A stretch of DNA of 34,184 nt from Bacteroidaceae bacterium (GCA_017541025.1 JAFXZY010000094.1:1-34184), one strand, 5' to 3'; positions 7,514-16,802 are shown, counted from the stretch's first letter. Made by a program: numbers and translations. The notes: generated by a model from the letters alone, not told the origin.

Positions 7514-8401
7514 ATGGAACAGAACAAGTACGAAGAGGCTCTTGCCAAGTATAATACGGCATTGAATGATGAGGAGATAGCAAAGAAAGTTGCCCAACTC
7601 ATCGAAGAAAAAGTGCCCGAGAACGATACCCTGGAAGTTAAGAAATTCCTGATGGGAAGTGTGGAGCTTACGACCTTGAAAACCACAGACAGCGAGGAAA
7701 GTGTTCTGAAGTTCACAGAGCGAGTAAACGACTTTGAGGATGCCTACCCCGACCTGCCCCACGTGGCAACCATCTGTGTATATCCCTGCTTTGCCAGCAT
7801 CGTCAGCCAGAGCCTGGAGGTTGAAGGTGTTGAGGTTGCTTGTGTCAGCGGATCATTCCCTTCTTCTCAGGCCTGCATCGAGGTAAAGACGGTGGAGACA
7901 GCCTTAGCTGTCAGAGACGGCGCTACAGAGATTGATATCGTGATGAGTGTAGGCAAATTCCTGAGCGGAGATTACGAGACCGTCTGCGATGAAATCAGCG
8001 AATTAAAGGCCATTTGTGGCGAGAAGAAGATGAAGGTAATCCTGGAGACCGGCTTGCTGGGAAGTGCTGAGAACATCAAGAAAGCCAGCATCCTGGCTAT
8101 GTATGCAGGTGCCGATTACATAAAGACCAGCACAGGCAAGGAGAAGCCGGCCGCAACACCAGAGGCAGCTTATGTTATGTGCCAAGCCATCAAGGAGTAT
8201 TACGACAAGACCGGAATTCAGATCGGGTTCAAACCCGCCGGAGGTCTGAACACCGTTCATGATGCTCTTATATATTATACTATAGTAAAAGAGGTGTTGG
8301 GAGAAAAATGGCTAACTAATCAGTACTTCCGTTTGGGAACAAGCAGATTGGCAAATTTGCTTTTGAGTGAAGTTGTTGGCGAAGAGGTGAAATTCTTCTG
8401 A
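7514..8401 (+). CDS. deoC: Deoxyribose-phosphate aldolase
   Basis: Class I aldolase that splits 2-deoxyribose-5-phosphate into acetaldehyde and glyceraldehyde-3-phosphate in deoxynucleoside catabolism. The start at 7514 (MEQNKYEEALAKYN, 295 residues) is preferred to a longer frame from 7373 that overlaps the MazG gene. The Schiff-base lysine lies in YIKTSTGK (K204). A second active-site lysine lies in GFKPAGG (K240), and DIVMSVGKF is at 141-149. It is the end of the dtd, membrane protein, mazG, deoC run. The grouping with a nucleotide pyrophosphohydrolase suggests shared nucleotide-cleaning work. Confidence 0.96.
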   Translation: MEQNKYEEALAKYNTALNDEEIAKKVAQLIEEKVPENDTLEVKKFLMGSVELTTLKTTDSEESVLKFTERVNDFEDAYPDLPHVATICVYPCFASIVSQSLEVEGVEVACVSGSFPSSQACIEVKTVETALAVRDGATEIDIVMSVGKFLSGDYETVCDEISELKAICGEKKMKVILETGLLGSAENIKKASILAMYAGADYIKTSTGKEKPAATPEAAYVMCQAIKEYYDKTGIQIGFKPAGGLNTVHDALIYYTIVKEVLGEKWLTNQYFRLGTSRLANLLLSEVVGEEVKFF

Positions 8402-8555
8402 TTTCAGGTCCTCCACATTGCAAAATTCACGTACTGACGGCAAGACGAAAAAGAATAAACGAATCTCGTAGCACCAAACAGAGACGTATTTTACTGGAAT
8501 TCAAAAACTTGAACAGAAAAATTCTTGTATAAGAAAACATCAAATCTAGAAAGAA

Positions 8556-9380
8556 ATGAGAAAAATTGCTATTTTATCCATCGTATTAGGATGTGTTCTC
8601 TTATCATCTTGTGTGGTAAGCAAGAAGAAGTATGAAATTGCAGAAGCAGGAAGATGGGCTGCCCTTTATAGCAGAGACAGCCTGGCAGATTTGCTGGGTC
8701 AAAGCAGAGACAGCTATGCTGCGCTCGACAAAAGATGCAACGGTCTGCTTAGAGACACTACCCTACTGAAAGGAAGCATCAGAAACTATCAGACTCTTCT
8801 GGCAAATAACCAGAACGAGAACAAGAAACTGACTGCTTCGCTCTCTGATCGCGAAAAAACGATTGTGGAACTTCAGAATGTTATCAACGAACAGAACCAG
8901 AAAGTAAAGAATCTGCTGAACAGCGTACAAGACGCACTGAAAGGATTCAGCAGCGACGAACTGACGGTAAGACAAGAAGGAGGAAAAGTATATGTGGCGA
9001 TGAGCGACAAACTACTCTTTGAATCAGGAAAAGCTATTGTCAACAAACAAGGAAAAGAAGCCTTGGGCAAACTGGCCGAAGTGCTGAACAAACAGACAGA
9101 GATAGAGGTATTAATTGAGGGACATACAGATAATGTGCCCATCAAGACAGCCGTCTATCAGGACAACTGGGATTTAAGTGTTATTCGTGCTACCAGTGTA
9201 GTAAGAATTCTTACAGAAACCTATGGTGTTAATCCTCTGCAGATCCAGCCTTGTGGAAGAGGAGAATACAAGCCGGTTGCAGATAACGAAAGTGCAGAAG
9301 GAAAGTCAAAAAACCGTCGTACGGAGATTATTATGGCTCCGAAACTGGATAAACTGTTCAAGATGTTGGAGAACAACTAA
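8556..9380 (+). CDS. OmpA-family lipoprotein with coiled coil
   Basis: Outer-membrane lipoprotein that binds peptidoglycan. The N-terminus has a type II signal peptide with lipobox LLSSC (lipidated C19). It is followed by about 100 residues of coiled-coil character (SLADLLGQ through NEQNQKVKNLLNSVQDAL) and an OmpA-like domain from about 150 (LLFESGKAIVNKQGKEAL, LIEGHTDNVPI, NWDLSVIRATSVVRIL, GRGEYKPVADN, KNRRTEI). The ordered peptidoglycan-contact residues of the family (TD and NRR) are present. It follows a 154-bp gap after deoC in which I see no gene. It is tail-to-tail with the polyprenyl synthase gene, and their stop codons overlap. Confidence 0.93.
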   Translation: MRKIAILSIVLGCVLLSSCVVSKKKYEIAEAGRWAALYSRDSLADLLGQSRDSYAALDKRCNGLLRDTTLLKGSIRNYQTLLANNQNENKKLTASLSDREKTIVELQNVINEQNQKVKNLLNSVQDALKGFSSDELTVRQEGGKVYVAMSDKLLFESGKAIVNKQGKEALGKLAEVLNKQTEIEVLIEGHTDNVPIKTAVYQDNWDLSVIRATSVVRILTETYGVNPLQIQPCGRGEYKPVADNESAEGKSKNRRTEIIMAPKLDKLFKMLENN

Positions 9381-10351
9381 TACTTACGTTCAGCCATAAA
9401 GCTGACAAGCGAATGCAGGGATTCTACGATAGCAGGATCCCTGCTTTCGTCTATTAATCCGTCTGCCATCATACGGAATTCGTTCATAGCCCAATAAGCA
9501 TATTCGATTCCTTCATTATCAATAGTGAAGGCGACCAAGTCGTCTATTTCTTCCTGAGTTGCCTCCCCTCGCCTAACTTTTAACGCTTTAGATAGCATCT
9601 CCTCGTCCTTGGTCTTATTTATAACATGAATGACAGGCAAAGTTAGTTTACCCTCCTTCATGTCGTTTCCCGCAGGCTTACCAACATCCGTCTTGGTATC
9701 GTAATCAAAGATATCATCCCTTAGCTGGAAACAAGTTCCAACCAGATGACCGAACCTTCTCATGCGTTCAGCCTCTTCTTCCGAACCACCCGAAGCCAGC
9801 ACACCTAACTGAGCTGCAACAGCAAAAAGGCTGGACGTTTTCTTACGGACAACCATATAGTAAGAAGCCTCGTCTAACTTCTCTTCATCAAGATTCGCAA
9901 GTTGCAGGAGTTCACCGTCGGCCAATGTCTGACCAAGATTGGCAATTACATCAACCACCTTGGTATCACCGGTAAGAGCTGCATGATGAAGGGCCCTGCT
10001 GAGAAGGAAATCACCAACGAGAACAGCTATCTGATTTGTCATCAAGGCATTCACAGAAGCCTGTCCCCTACGCCTGTCGCTCTCGTCCACAACATCGTCG
10101 TGTACCAAGCTTGCCGTATGCAACAACTCTAAAGCCAAAGCAACATCATAAACACGTTGGTTTACTGTTCCGGAAAGTTTCGCGGAAAGGAAAACCAAGG
10201 TGGGTCGGACCAACTTGCCCTTCTTCTGCAGCAAATGGTCTATTGCCTGCTGAAGCAAGGGATTGTCTGACTGAAGCGTTTCTTCGAATTGCTGTTTGTA
10301 CTGCTCTAAAACGTCAGCAATAGGTTTTTGTAAAGCCTCTAACGAGTTCAT
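9377..10351 (-). CDS. Polyprenyl diphosphate synthase
   Basis: Trans-prenyltransferase that condenses isopentenyl diphosphate with allylic diphosphates, probably to a long chain for menaquinone. The 324 residues include the first Asp-rich motif DDVVDESDRRRG (85-96) and the second DDIFDYD (212-218), plus KGKLVRP near the N-terminus for pyrophosphate binding. The residue five before the first motif is small (A80), as in long-chain synthases; this is an inference about product length. A perfect TAATTTTG promoter element lies upstream on the minus strand. It is divergent from polA. Confidence 0.93.
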   Translation of the reverse strand: MNSLEALQKPIADVLEQYKQQFEETLQSDNPLLQQAIDHLLQKKGKLVRPTLVFLSAKLSGTVNQRVYDVALALELLHTASLVHDDVVDESDRRRGQASVNALMTNQIAVLVGDFLLSRALHHAALTGDTKVVDVIANLGQTLADGELLQLANLDEEKLDEASYYMVVRKKTSSLFAVAAQLGVLASGGSEEEAERMRRFGHLVGTCFQLRDDIFDYDTKTDVGKPAGNDMKEGKLTLPVIHVINKTKDEEMLSKALKVRRGEATQEEIDDLVAFTIDNEGIEYAYWAMNEFRMMADGLIDESRDPAIVESLHSLVSFMAERKY

Positions 10352-10370
10352 TTAATACACTTTTGGAATG

Positions 10371-10378
10371 CAAAATTA
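10371..10378 (-). promoter_or_regulatory. -7 promoter element of the polyprenyl synthase gene
   Basis: The complement of CAAAATTA reads TAATTTTG, a perfect TAnnTTTG, about 20 bp before the start codon at 10351. A weaker TAATTTTA at 10412-10419 faces polA in the same 89-bp divergent gap. Confidence 0.55.
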
Positions 10379-10440
10379 CATAAAAATGATGACCATTTCA
10401 CTTTTTTTGCATAATTTTACCCAATAAATTTCAAAATTGT

Positions 10441-13236
10441 ATGCCAAAACTCTATCTTTTAGATGCCTACGCCCTTATCTACAGGGCTTATTATGCCTTT
10501 TTGAAGAACCCGAGAATCAACTCAAAGGGAGAAAACACATCAGCCATTCTGGGCTTTGTAAACACCTTAGAGGAAGTTATACAAAAGGAACAGCCAACCC
10601 ACCTGGGTGTTGCTTTCGACCCCTCGGGCGGAACATTCCGACACGAAGCCTACCCAGAATACAAAGCCCAGCGCGAGGAAACGCCAGAGGCTATCCGCTT
10701 TGCCGTACCTATTATAAAAAGGTTGCTGACAGCCTATAATATTCCCGTTCTGGAGGAACCCGGTTACGAGGCAGACGATGTGATAGGAACGTTGGCACAC
10801 CAAGCAGACAAACAGGGTATAGAAACCTTTATGATGACACCCGACAAGGACTACGGCCAGTTGGTTACAAATCGAGTAAAGATGTATCGTCCTGCCGTCG
10901 GAAAGAGCGCCGAAGAGATTCTGGGCCCTGCCGAAGTAAGTCAGAAATGGGGTATCTCCTCCCCTACCCAAGTAATTGATATACTCGGACTTATGGGCGA
11001 TGCTGTAGATAATATTCCTGGTTGTCCTGGTGTAGGAGAAAAGACGGCATCTAAGTTGGTTCAGGACTTTGGCAGCATAGAGAATCTGATAGAGAATACA
11101 GACAAACTGAAAGGTGCGCTAAAAGAAAAGATAGAGAACAACATAGAGCAGATCAAGACCAGCAAATGGCTGGCCACCATCAAGACGGATGTCCCCATAC
11201 AACTGGATATGGAGATGCTTAAGATGGAGGAACCCAATCAGGAAGCCTTGCAGAAGATTTTCGAGGAACTGGAGTTCCGCACCCTCATGCGCAAGAAGAT
11301 AACATCCCCTACTCCAACGCCCGTTTCAAAGCCGGAGAAGAAGGGAAATGCCATTCAGGGTGACCTCTTCAGCGGATTCGGAGATAGCAATGAAGAAGAA
11401 GCAACGTTGTTTTCCGACAATAACACAATCGGCAACAGTATGCTTCGTTATAATAAGGAAACAGCTGATTATCAACTGGTTGATACACCAGATAAAATAA
11501 AAAATCTAGTGGCTGTCCTGCAAGGAGCAAAAGAGATTTGCCTTGATACCGAAACCACAGGCACAGATCCCATTAAGGCTCGTTTGGTTGGCGTTAGTTT
11601 CAGCATAAAAGAAGGTCAAGGCTGGTATGTTCCTGTTTACGAAAAGCAAGAAGCATTAGAACTTCTCCGACCTATATACGAGAACCCTAATATAATAAAG
11701 GTAGGACAGAACCTGAAGTATGACCTGCAAGTTCTACAGAATCACGGAATAGAGCTTCGCGGCCCTATGTTCGACACCATGATTGCCCACTATCTGCTTC
11801 ATCCCGAAATGCGACACGGAATGGACTATCTGGCAGAAGCCTATCTGCATTATCAGACCATCCATATCGATGAACTGATTGGAACAGGCAAGAACCAGAA
11901 ATCTATGGCAGAACTGAGTCCCGAGGAAGTCTATGTCTATGCCTGCGAGGATACCGATATCACGTTGAGACTGAAGAACTTATTTGCTCCCGAACTGGAG
12001 AAGGAAGGACTGATGAAACTCTTCCAGGAAATAGAAATGCCGCTGATGCCCGTACTTGCCTATATGGAAAGAAACGGAGTCTGCATCGATACCGAAGGAC
12101 TTCGAGAGACCTCTGTTCTCTATTCTGAAGAGATGCAACGTATTGAAGAAGAAATATATCAGCTGGCAGGCGTACACTTCAATATCTCCAGCCCCAAGCA
12201 AGTAGGTGAGGTTCTGTTCGACCAGATGAAGATTACCAATAAACCCAAGAAGACCAAGACGGGCCAATATGCGACTACCGAAGAGATTCTGGTAAGTCTG
12301 AAAAGCAAAAGCCCTATTGTTGGCAAGATTCTGGAATACAGAGGATTAAAAAAACTCCTCAGCACATATATAGATGCACTGCCCGAACTTATCAATCCCG
12401 ACACGGGACACATTCATACATCGTTTAACCAGACGGTTACCACAACAGGACGACTCTCTTCTTCGAACCCCAACCTGCAGAATATTCCTGTGAGGGACGA
12501 GCAAGGGAAAGAAGTCCGCAAGGCCTTTATCCCCGAGGCTGGGCAGGAGTTCTTCTGTGCCGACTACAGCCAGATAGAGCTGCGTATTATGGCGCATCTA
12601 AGTGGAGACGAGAATCTGATAGAAGCCTTTAATGCCGGTCAGGATATTCATGCGGCTACGGCAGCCAAGATTTTCCACAAGACTCTTGAAGAAGTTAGCT
12701 CCGACGAGCGCCGGAAGGCCAAGACAGCCAACTTCGGTATCATCTATGGTATCTCTGCCTTTGGTCTGGCAGAACGTCTGGATGTATCCAGAACGGAAGC
12801 CAAAGAGTTGATAGACGGCTATTTCCTGACCTATCCTGGCGTTAAGGAATATATGGAGAAGAGTATCGCTATGGCTCGCGAGAAGGGCTACACAGAAACC
12901 ATCTTTAAGAGACGTTGCTATCTGCCCGATATCAACTCCAACAACGCCAATGTCCGAGGCAATGCTGAACGTAATGCTATCAACTCACCCATTCAGGGAA
13001 GTGCGGCAGACATCATAAAGATAGCCATGATTCGCGTCTATCAACGTATGAAAGCAGAAGGCATCCGCTCCAAGATGATTCTGCAGGTTCACGACGAACT
13101 CTGCTTTACCGTCCTGCCCGAAGAGAAAGATCGCCTGCAGAAGATTGTGGTAGAAGAAATGCAGAATGCTGTGCAGATGCGCATTCCCCTCATAGCCGAT
13201 ACAGGGTGGGGGAGTAACTGGCTGGAGGCTCACTAA
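10441..13236 (+). CDS. polA: DNA polymerase I
   Basis: Repair and Okazaki-fragment polymerase. The 931 residues carry all three domains. The 5'-3' exonuclease domain covers about 1-290 (LLDAYALIYRAYYAF, GYEADDVIGT, GLMGDAVDNIPGCPGVGEKTA). The 3'-5' proofreading domain is from about 350 with its catalytic DxE intact (CLDTETTGTD near 366). The polymerase domain has motif A DYSQIELR near 705, the O-helix RRKAKTANFGIIYG, and motif C VHDEL near 883. Proofreading therefore looks active. A low-complexity linker (SPTPTPVSKPEKKGNA) joins the first two domains. The next gene, ychF, has its own promoter. Confidence 0.98.
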   Translation: MPKLYLLDAYALIYRAYYAFLKNPRINSKGENTSAILGFVNTLEEVIQKEQPTHLGVAFDPSGGTFRHEAYPEYKAQREETPEAIRFAVPIIKRLLTAYNIPVLEEPGYEADDVIGTLAHQADKQGIETFMMTPDKDYGQLVTNRVKMYRPAVGKSAEEILGPAEVSQKWGISSPTQVIDILGLMGDAVDNIPGCPGVGEKTASKLVQDFGSIENLIENTDKLKGALKEKIENNIEQIKTSKWLATIKTDVPIQLDMEMLKMEEPNQEALQKIFEELEFRTLMRKKITSPTPTPVSKPEKKGNAIQGDLFSGFGDSNEEEATLFSDNNTIGNSMLRYNKETADYQLVDTPDKIKNLVAVLQGAKEICLDTETTGTDPIKARLVGVSFSIKEGQGWYVPVYEKQEALELLRPIYENPNIIKVGQNLKYDLQVLQNHGIELRGPMFDTMIAHYLLHPEMRHGMDYLAEAYLHYQTIHIDELIGTGKNQKSMAELSPEEVYVYACEDTDITLRLKNLFAPELEKEGLMKLFQEIEMPLMPVLAYMERNGVCIDTEGLRETSVLYSEEMQRIEEEIYQLAGVHFNISSPKQVGEVLFDQMKITNKPKKTKTGQYATTEEILVSLKSKSPIVGKILEYRGLKKLLSTYIDALPELINPDTGHIHTSFNQTVTTTGRLSSSNPNLQNIPVRDEQGKEVRKAFIPEAGQEFFCADYSQIELRIMAHLSGDENLIEAFNAGQDIHAATAAKIFHKTLEEVSSDERRKAKTANFGIIYGISAFGLAERLDVSRTEAKELIDGYFLTYPGVKEYMEKSIAMAREKGYTETIFKRRCYLPDINSNNANVRGNAERNAINSPIQGSAADIIKIAMIRVYQRMKAEGIRSKMILQVHDELCFTVLPEEKDRLQKIVVEEMQNAVQMRIPLIADTGWGSNWLEAH

Positions 13237-13268
13237 AAGGCGTACGTAAGCTAAGTTAACCCGGAAAA

Positions 13269-13300
13269 TTTGGTATTGTAAAATTAAAGCGGTAATTTTG
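13269..13300 (+). promoter_or_regulatory. Promoter of ychF
   Basis: TTTG at 13269-13272, 20 bp, then TAATTTTG at 13293-13300: a full match to the Bacteroidota consensus. It lies 25 bp before the ychF ATG. Confidence 0.85.
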
Positions 13301-13325
13301 CACCCAATTTAAGATTCAGAATAAA

Positions 13326-14423
13326 ATGAAAGCAGGTATAGTAGGTCTGCCCAACGTGGGCAAGTCAACACTTTTCAATTGCCTGAGTAGTGCTAAGGCT
13401 CAGGCTGCTAATTTCCCTTTTTGTACCATCGACGCTCAGATGGGGCAGGTAAGTGTGCCGGATGAACGACTCACCAAACTGGCCGAGTTGGTTCACCCGG
13501 GTCGTATTGTCCCCGCTGTCTGCGACATTGTAGATATTGCCGGACTCGTTAAGGGAGCCAGCAAGGGCGAAGGCTTAGGTAATCAGTTCCTTGCCAATAT
13601 ACGCGAGTGCGATGCTATCATTCATGTGCTCCGTTGCTTCGATAATGGCAATATTGTACACGTTGACGGCTCTGTAGATCCCGTCCGCGACAAGGAGATT
13701 ATCGATACCGAGCTGCAGTTGAAGGATTTGGAAACCGTAGAGGCCCGTATCAAGAAAGTCGAGAAAGCCGCAAGGGTAGGGGGTGACAAGCAAGCCAAGA
13801 TAGAACTACAAGTATTGGAAGCCTATCGCGACGCATTGGAACAAGGCAAGAGTGCCCGTACCGTAACCTTCGAGACAGAAGACGAGAATGCTGCCGCCAA
13901 GGGTCTCTTCCTGCTGACTACGAAACCTGTGCTGTATGTTTGCAACGTTGACGATGCCAGCGCATCCACAGGAAACAACTATACCGAAGCCGTAAAGAAA
14001 GCCATCGAGGGCGAGGATGCCGAGATGCTGATTATCAGCGCTCAGACAGAAGCCGACATTGCAGAGCTTGAATCCTACGAGGAGAAGCAGATGTTCCTCG
14101 AAGACATGGGACTCTCTGAGAGCGGCTGTAATCGCCTTATAAAGGCCATCTACCATCTGCTTACCCTACAGACATTCATCACCGCAGGAGAGATGGAAGT
14201 AAAAGCCTGGACTTTCCGCAAGGGTTGGAAGGCTCCCCAGTGTGCCGGCGTTATCCATACCGACTTCGAGAAGGGCTTTATCCGTGCCGAGGTTATCAAG
14301 TACGAGGACTACATCAAGTATGGCTCTGAGGCTGCTGTCCGCGAGGCAGGCAAGATGGGTGTGGAAGGCAAGGAATACGTCGTTCAGGACGGCGACATCA
14401 TGCATTTCAGGTTTAATGTGTAA
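13326..14423 (+). CDS. ychF: Ribosome-associated ATPase/GTPase YchF (Obg family)
   Basis: Obg-like NTPase that prefers ATP and binds ribosomes; linked to stress responses in other bacteria. The 365 residues start MKAGIVGLPNVGKSTLFNCL, with the P-loop GLPNVGKS at 7-14. DIVDIAGLVKGASKGEGLGNQFL is the G3 region, and a coiled coil follows (LKDLETVEARIKKVEKAARVGG). The C-terminal TGS-like domain ends FRKGWKAPQCAGVIHTDFEKGF to VVQDGDIMHFRFNV. A strong promoter lies immediately upstream. lgt starts 19 bp after the stop, across a short tandem repeat. Confidence 0.97.
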   Translation: MKAGIVGLPNVGKSTLFNCLSSAKAQAANFPFCTIDAQMGQVSVPDERLTKLAELVHPGRIVPAVCDIVDIAGLVKGASKGEGLGNQFLANIRECDAIIHVLRCFDNGNIVHVDGSVDPVRDKEIIDTELQLKDLETVEARIKKVEKAARVGGDKQAKIELQVLEAYRDALEQGKSARTVTFETEDENAAAKGLFLLTTKPVLYVCNVDDASASTGNNYTEAVKKAIEGEDAEMLIISAQTEADIAELESYEEKQMFLEDMGLSESGCNRLIKAIYHLLTLQTFITAGEMEVKAWTFRKGWKAPQCAGVIHTDFEKGFIRAEVIKYEDYIKYGSEAAVREAGKMGVEGKEYVVQDGDIMHFRFNV

Positions 14424-14442
14424 ATCCCTAATCCCTAATCCT
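14424..14442. repeat. 8-bp tandem repeat in the ychF-lgt gap
   Basis: ATCCCTAATCCCTAATCCT fills the whole gap: an 8-bp unit (ATCCCTA-A) repeated about 2.4 times, directly before the lgt ATG. It belongs to a wider pattern of short tandem repeats at gene junctions in this window. Confidence 0.6.
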
Positions 14443-15297
14443 ATGCCATTATTCATCAACTGGAACCCTGATGTGGTAGCATTGGATCTTGGCTTCTTTG
14501 CCATCCGATGGTACTCGATATGCTGGTGTCTCGGACTCTTGGGCGTCTATTGGCTGATGCATCGCCTGTATCGTCAGCAGAAGATTTCCGAGGAGCAGTT
14601 CGAACCTATGTTCATGTACTGCTTCCTGGGTATTCTGGTAGGAGCCCGACTGGGGCATTGTCTCTTCTATGAGCCCGGGTATTTCCTTTCTCATCCCATA
14701 GAAATGGTGCTGCCCATCCGTCATCTTCCTGATGGCAGTTGGAAGTTTACCGGCTACGAGGGATTAGCCAGTCACGGAGGCACATTAGGTCTGATGCTGG
14801 CCCTTTGGCTCTATGCCCGCAACATGAAGCTCAACATCATGCGCGTGTTGGATAATGTCGGTATCGTTACGCCTATCTGTGCCTGTGCTATTCGTATGGG
14901 TAACTTGATGAATTCCGAGATAATCGGTCGTCCAACAGATGTACCTTGGGCTTTCATCTTCGAGCGTGTGGATATGGTTCCCCGTCATCCGGGACAACTA
15001 TACGAGGCCCTGTGTTACGCTTGTTTCTTCTTCATAGGGTGGTGGATTTACAGAAAATCCATGCAGCCCTCAGCAGACAACCGTTTCCCTCAGGTAGGTT
15101 CAGGCTTCTATTTCGGTCTTTGCCTCTTCCTCATCTTCACCAGCCGCATCTTCATTGAATATACCAAGGAAAATCAGGAAGCCTTCGAGAACGGCATGCT
15201 CTTCAATATGGGGCAGCTGCTTAGCGTTCCCTTCGTCCTCCTTGGCCTCTACTGCATGTTAGGCGGTAAGTGGTGCAAGAAGCTGGCAGAGAAATAG
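14443..15297 (+). CDS. lgt: Prolipoprotein diacylglyceryl transferase
   Basis: Inner-membrane enzyme that transfers diacylglycerol from phosphatidylglycerol to the lipobox cysteine of prelipoproteins. The start at 14443 (MPLFINWNPDVVALDLGFFAIRWYS, 284 residues) is chosen over an upstream frame overlapping ychF because it gives the normal length and N-terminus. The essential HGG is at 111-113. The Lgt signature appears as RMGNLMNSEIIGRP at 151-164, slightly diverged from GRxGNFxNxExxG. RHPGQLYEA and SRIFIEYTKE follow. At least six membrane segments are visible. Several lipoproteins in this window are its expected substrates. A strong terminator follows. Confidence 0.96.
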   Translation: MPLFINWNPDVVALDLGFFAIRWYSICWCLGLLGVYWLMHRLYRQQKISEEQFEPMFMYCFLGILVGARLGHCLFYEPGYFLSHPIEMVLPIRHLPDGSWKFTGYEGLASHGGTLGLMLALWLYARNMKLNIMRVLDNVGIVTPICACAIRMGNLMNSEIIGRPTDVPWAFIFERVDMVPRHPGQLYEALCYACFFFIGWWIYRKSMQPSADNRFPQVGSGFYFGLCLFLIFTSRIFIEYTKENQEAFENGMLFNMGQLLSVPFVLLGLYCMLGGKWCKKLAEK

Positions 15298-15363
15298 AAT
15301 GCAAAATCATTCTTATAAGATTAAACAGGGGGAGAACACCTCAGAAGACAAAGAATAAGCCTC

Positions 15364-15398
15364 AGCCCCGCCGGAGCCATCCTGCGGGGCTTTTTATT
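15364..15398 (+). terminator. Intrinsic terminator after lgt
   Basis: Perfect 8-bp stem AGCCCCGC (15364-15371) and GCGGGGCT (15384-15391) with a 12-nt loop and a T run (15391-15395). Confidence 0.85.
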
Positions 15399-15421
15399 TG
15401 ACATCCTTAGAATAAAATGGT

Positions 15422-16729
15422 TTAGCCTTGGAACTCTCGGAGCCAGTCTGTGAAGTCCGAAACGCTTTCGCAGGGCTGACCCTTGATGCGACTAAGGAGG
15501 CGGAGGCGCTGGTTGCGGAGGTTCTGGGGACTGATGTTCAGCAACGTTGCTACTTGTTTCTGCCGCAGTTCTACGGCAGAGAGAAGACACATCTGCATTT
15601 CGCTGCGCGAGAGGTTCTGCTTCTCCAGCTTGCGGAGTAGGAGAGGGTAGCGGTCGCGCACAAAGGCGTGAAGCTGTTCCCATTCCTCTGCCGAGGGTTG
15701 CTGTCCGCCATCGGCTAGTTGTTCCATGCGGCTGATAATCTCATTGAAGATGGGTTGCGGCTCAGCCATTGGCTTATTGCGGCGGCGGAAGATTATCACG
15801 AGGGCGGCAATCAACATCATCACCAACACCCCCAATATAAAATAAGGTATAGGGGAGGAATGCTCTTCCTTGGCATCATTGTTTACGATGGCGGGCTCAG
15901 AAAGATTATCCTGCGAATGATACCGCAAACGCAGCAGAGAGTCGCGGGCTGCGGCACAGCGATGGATGATATCGGATTGGTCTGCGTCGGGATGCTCCTG
16001 GAAATAGCGCAGGCAGAAGTCCTTATCGGTAAGCATCTGGCGGACATTCTCCAGTTCTTCGCCCTTCAGGGCTTGGGCAAAATCGCTGCGGCTGGCATTT
16101 AGGCTTCTGCGCAAGGCATAGGCTCCCTGCAGGACGGAATAAGAGGACTGATCGTCCTTTTCTATGCGCATGAAATATTCCAGCGCCTCGGCATACGCTC
16201 CGCTATAAAGGCAGAGATAGGCGGTGAGGAACTGGCTGGGCTTATAGGAAGGGTCGGCTTTCAGGGCTTGGGAAAGTTCCTTGCGAGCCTCTTCCATGCG
16301 GCTTTCCTGCAATAGCGAAAGAGCCGACAGGTGATGCACACGGGCGGCTTCCTTGGCTGGGCCCTTAGCATCGAACCACTCCGTGAGCGGTGGTAGCAGG
16401 GAATCCACAGCCTCTCCCTTGGCATTCTGAGCCATTGCCTGCGCCAGTCGGTATTGCATCTGGATAGATTGGGGGTAATGGCGGATGGTATCCTCCACCT
16501 CGCTGAGCAGATAAAGGGCAAACTGGGCGTCGGAATTATTCTCCAAGACGGTCTCGGCGTACAGAATCTGAAGCGGCGTCTCCACCTGTTTGCGGCAGGA
16601 GAAAAGGAGGAGAAGTAGCAACAGCCTCACCCCTAACCCCTCTCTGAGGAGAGGGGAGAAAAGGAAGCTGCCAACTTTTCGTAGGAAGCCCCTCTCCTCG
16701 GAGAGGGGTTGGAGGTGAGGCTGTTTCAT
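15422..16729 (-). CDS. TPR lipoprotein/membrane regulator with C-terminal HTH
   Basis: Bacteroidota-type one-protein regulator: a periplasmic tetratricopeptide-like part (about 50-270, with QFALYLLSEVEDTIRHYPQ and AYAEALEYFMRIEKDD), one transmembrane helix (about 298-318, YFILGVLVMMLIAALVIIF), then a cytoplasmic tail ending in a helix-turn-helix (about 375-420, RSEMQMCLLSAVELRQKQVA and LLNISPQNLRNQRLR). The first 34 codons are encoded by a 104-bp inverted-repeat element. The peptide becomes an ordinary lipoprotein signal only after it (RLLLLLLLFSC, lipidated C45). A GTG at 16630 would give MRLLLLLLLFSCRK and is a good alternative start (402 residues), because the -7 element ends only 4 bp before the ATG at 16729. 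The target is unknown. It is divergent from the beta-propeller gene. Confidence 0.78.
   Translation of the reverse strand: MKQPHLQPLSEERGFLRKVGSFLFSPLLREGLGVRLLLLLLLFSCRKQVETPLQILYAETVLENNSDAQFALYLLSEVEDTIRHYPQSIQMQYRLAQAMAQNAKGEAVDSLLPPLTEWFDAKGPAKEAARVHHLSALSLLQESRMEEARKELSQALKADPSYKPSQFLTAYLCLYSGAYAEALEYFMRIEKDDQSSYSVLQGAYALRRSLNASRSDFAQALKGEELENVRQMLTDKDFCLRYFQEHPDADQSDIIHRCAAARDSLLRLRYHSQDNLSEPAIVNNDAKEEHSSPIPYFILGVLVMMLIAALVIIFRRRNKPMAEPQPIFNEIISRMEQLADGGQQPSAEEWEQLHAFVRDRYPLLLRKLEKQNLSRSEMQMCLLSAVELRQKQVATLLNISPQNLRNQRLRLLSRIKGQPCESVSDFTDWLREFQG
16621..16724. repeat. 104-bp inverted-repeat element inside the 5' end of the TPR regulator
   Basis: The ends ACAGCCTCACCCC and the reverse complement GGTGAGGCTGT form terminal inverted repeats of about 24 bp with roughly three mismatches. 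Each end contains its own CCCCTCTC/GAGAGGGG hairpin. The left 24 bp are identical to the repeat at 29651. It looks like a non-autonomous element made of two facing copies of the dispersed palindrome. Confidence 0.75.
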
Positions 16730-16733
16730 GCTG

Positions 16734-16741
16734 CAAAGATA
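16734..16741 (-). promoter_or_regulatory. -7 promoter element of the TPR regulator
   Basis: The complement reads TATCTTTG, a perfect TAnnTTTG. It ends only 4 bp before the ATG at 16729, so that start would be almost leaderless and the start at GTG 16630 becomes plausible. Confidence 0.6.
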
Positions 16742-16802
16742 AGACTTTTTTCTAGGATTTCTTCCTTTTTCGGAGTAAACACCAGTAAAAATGCGGTTTG
16801 TT

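Noticed and set aside
7755-7775. CCACGTGG palindrome in deoC as a parS site
   Set aside because: Only about 11 of 16 positions match the consensus and it encodes conserved DeoC sequence.
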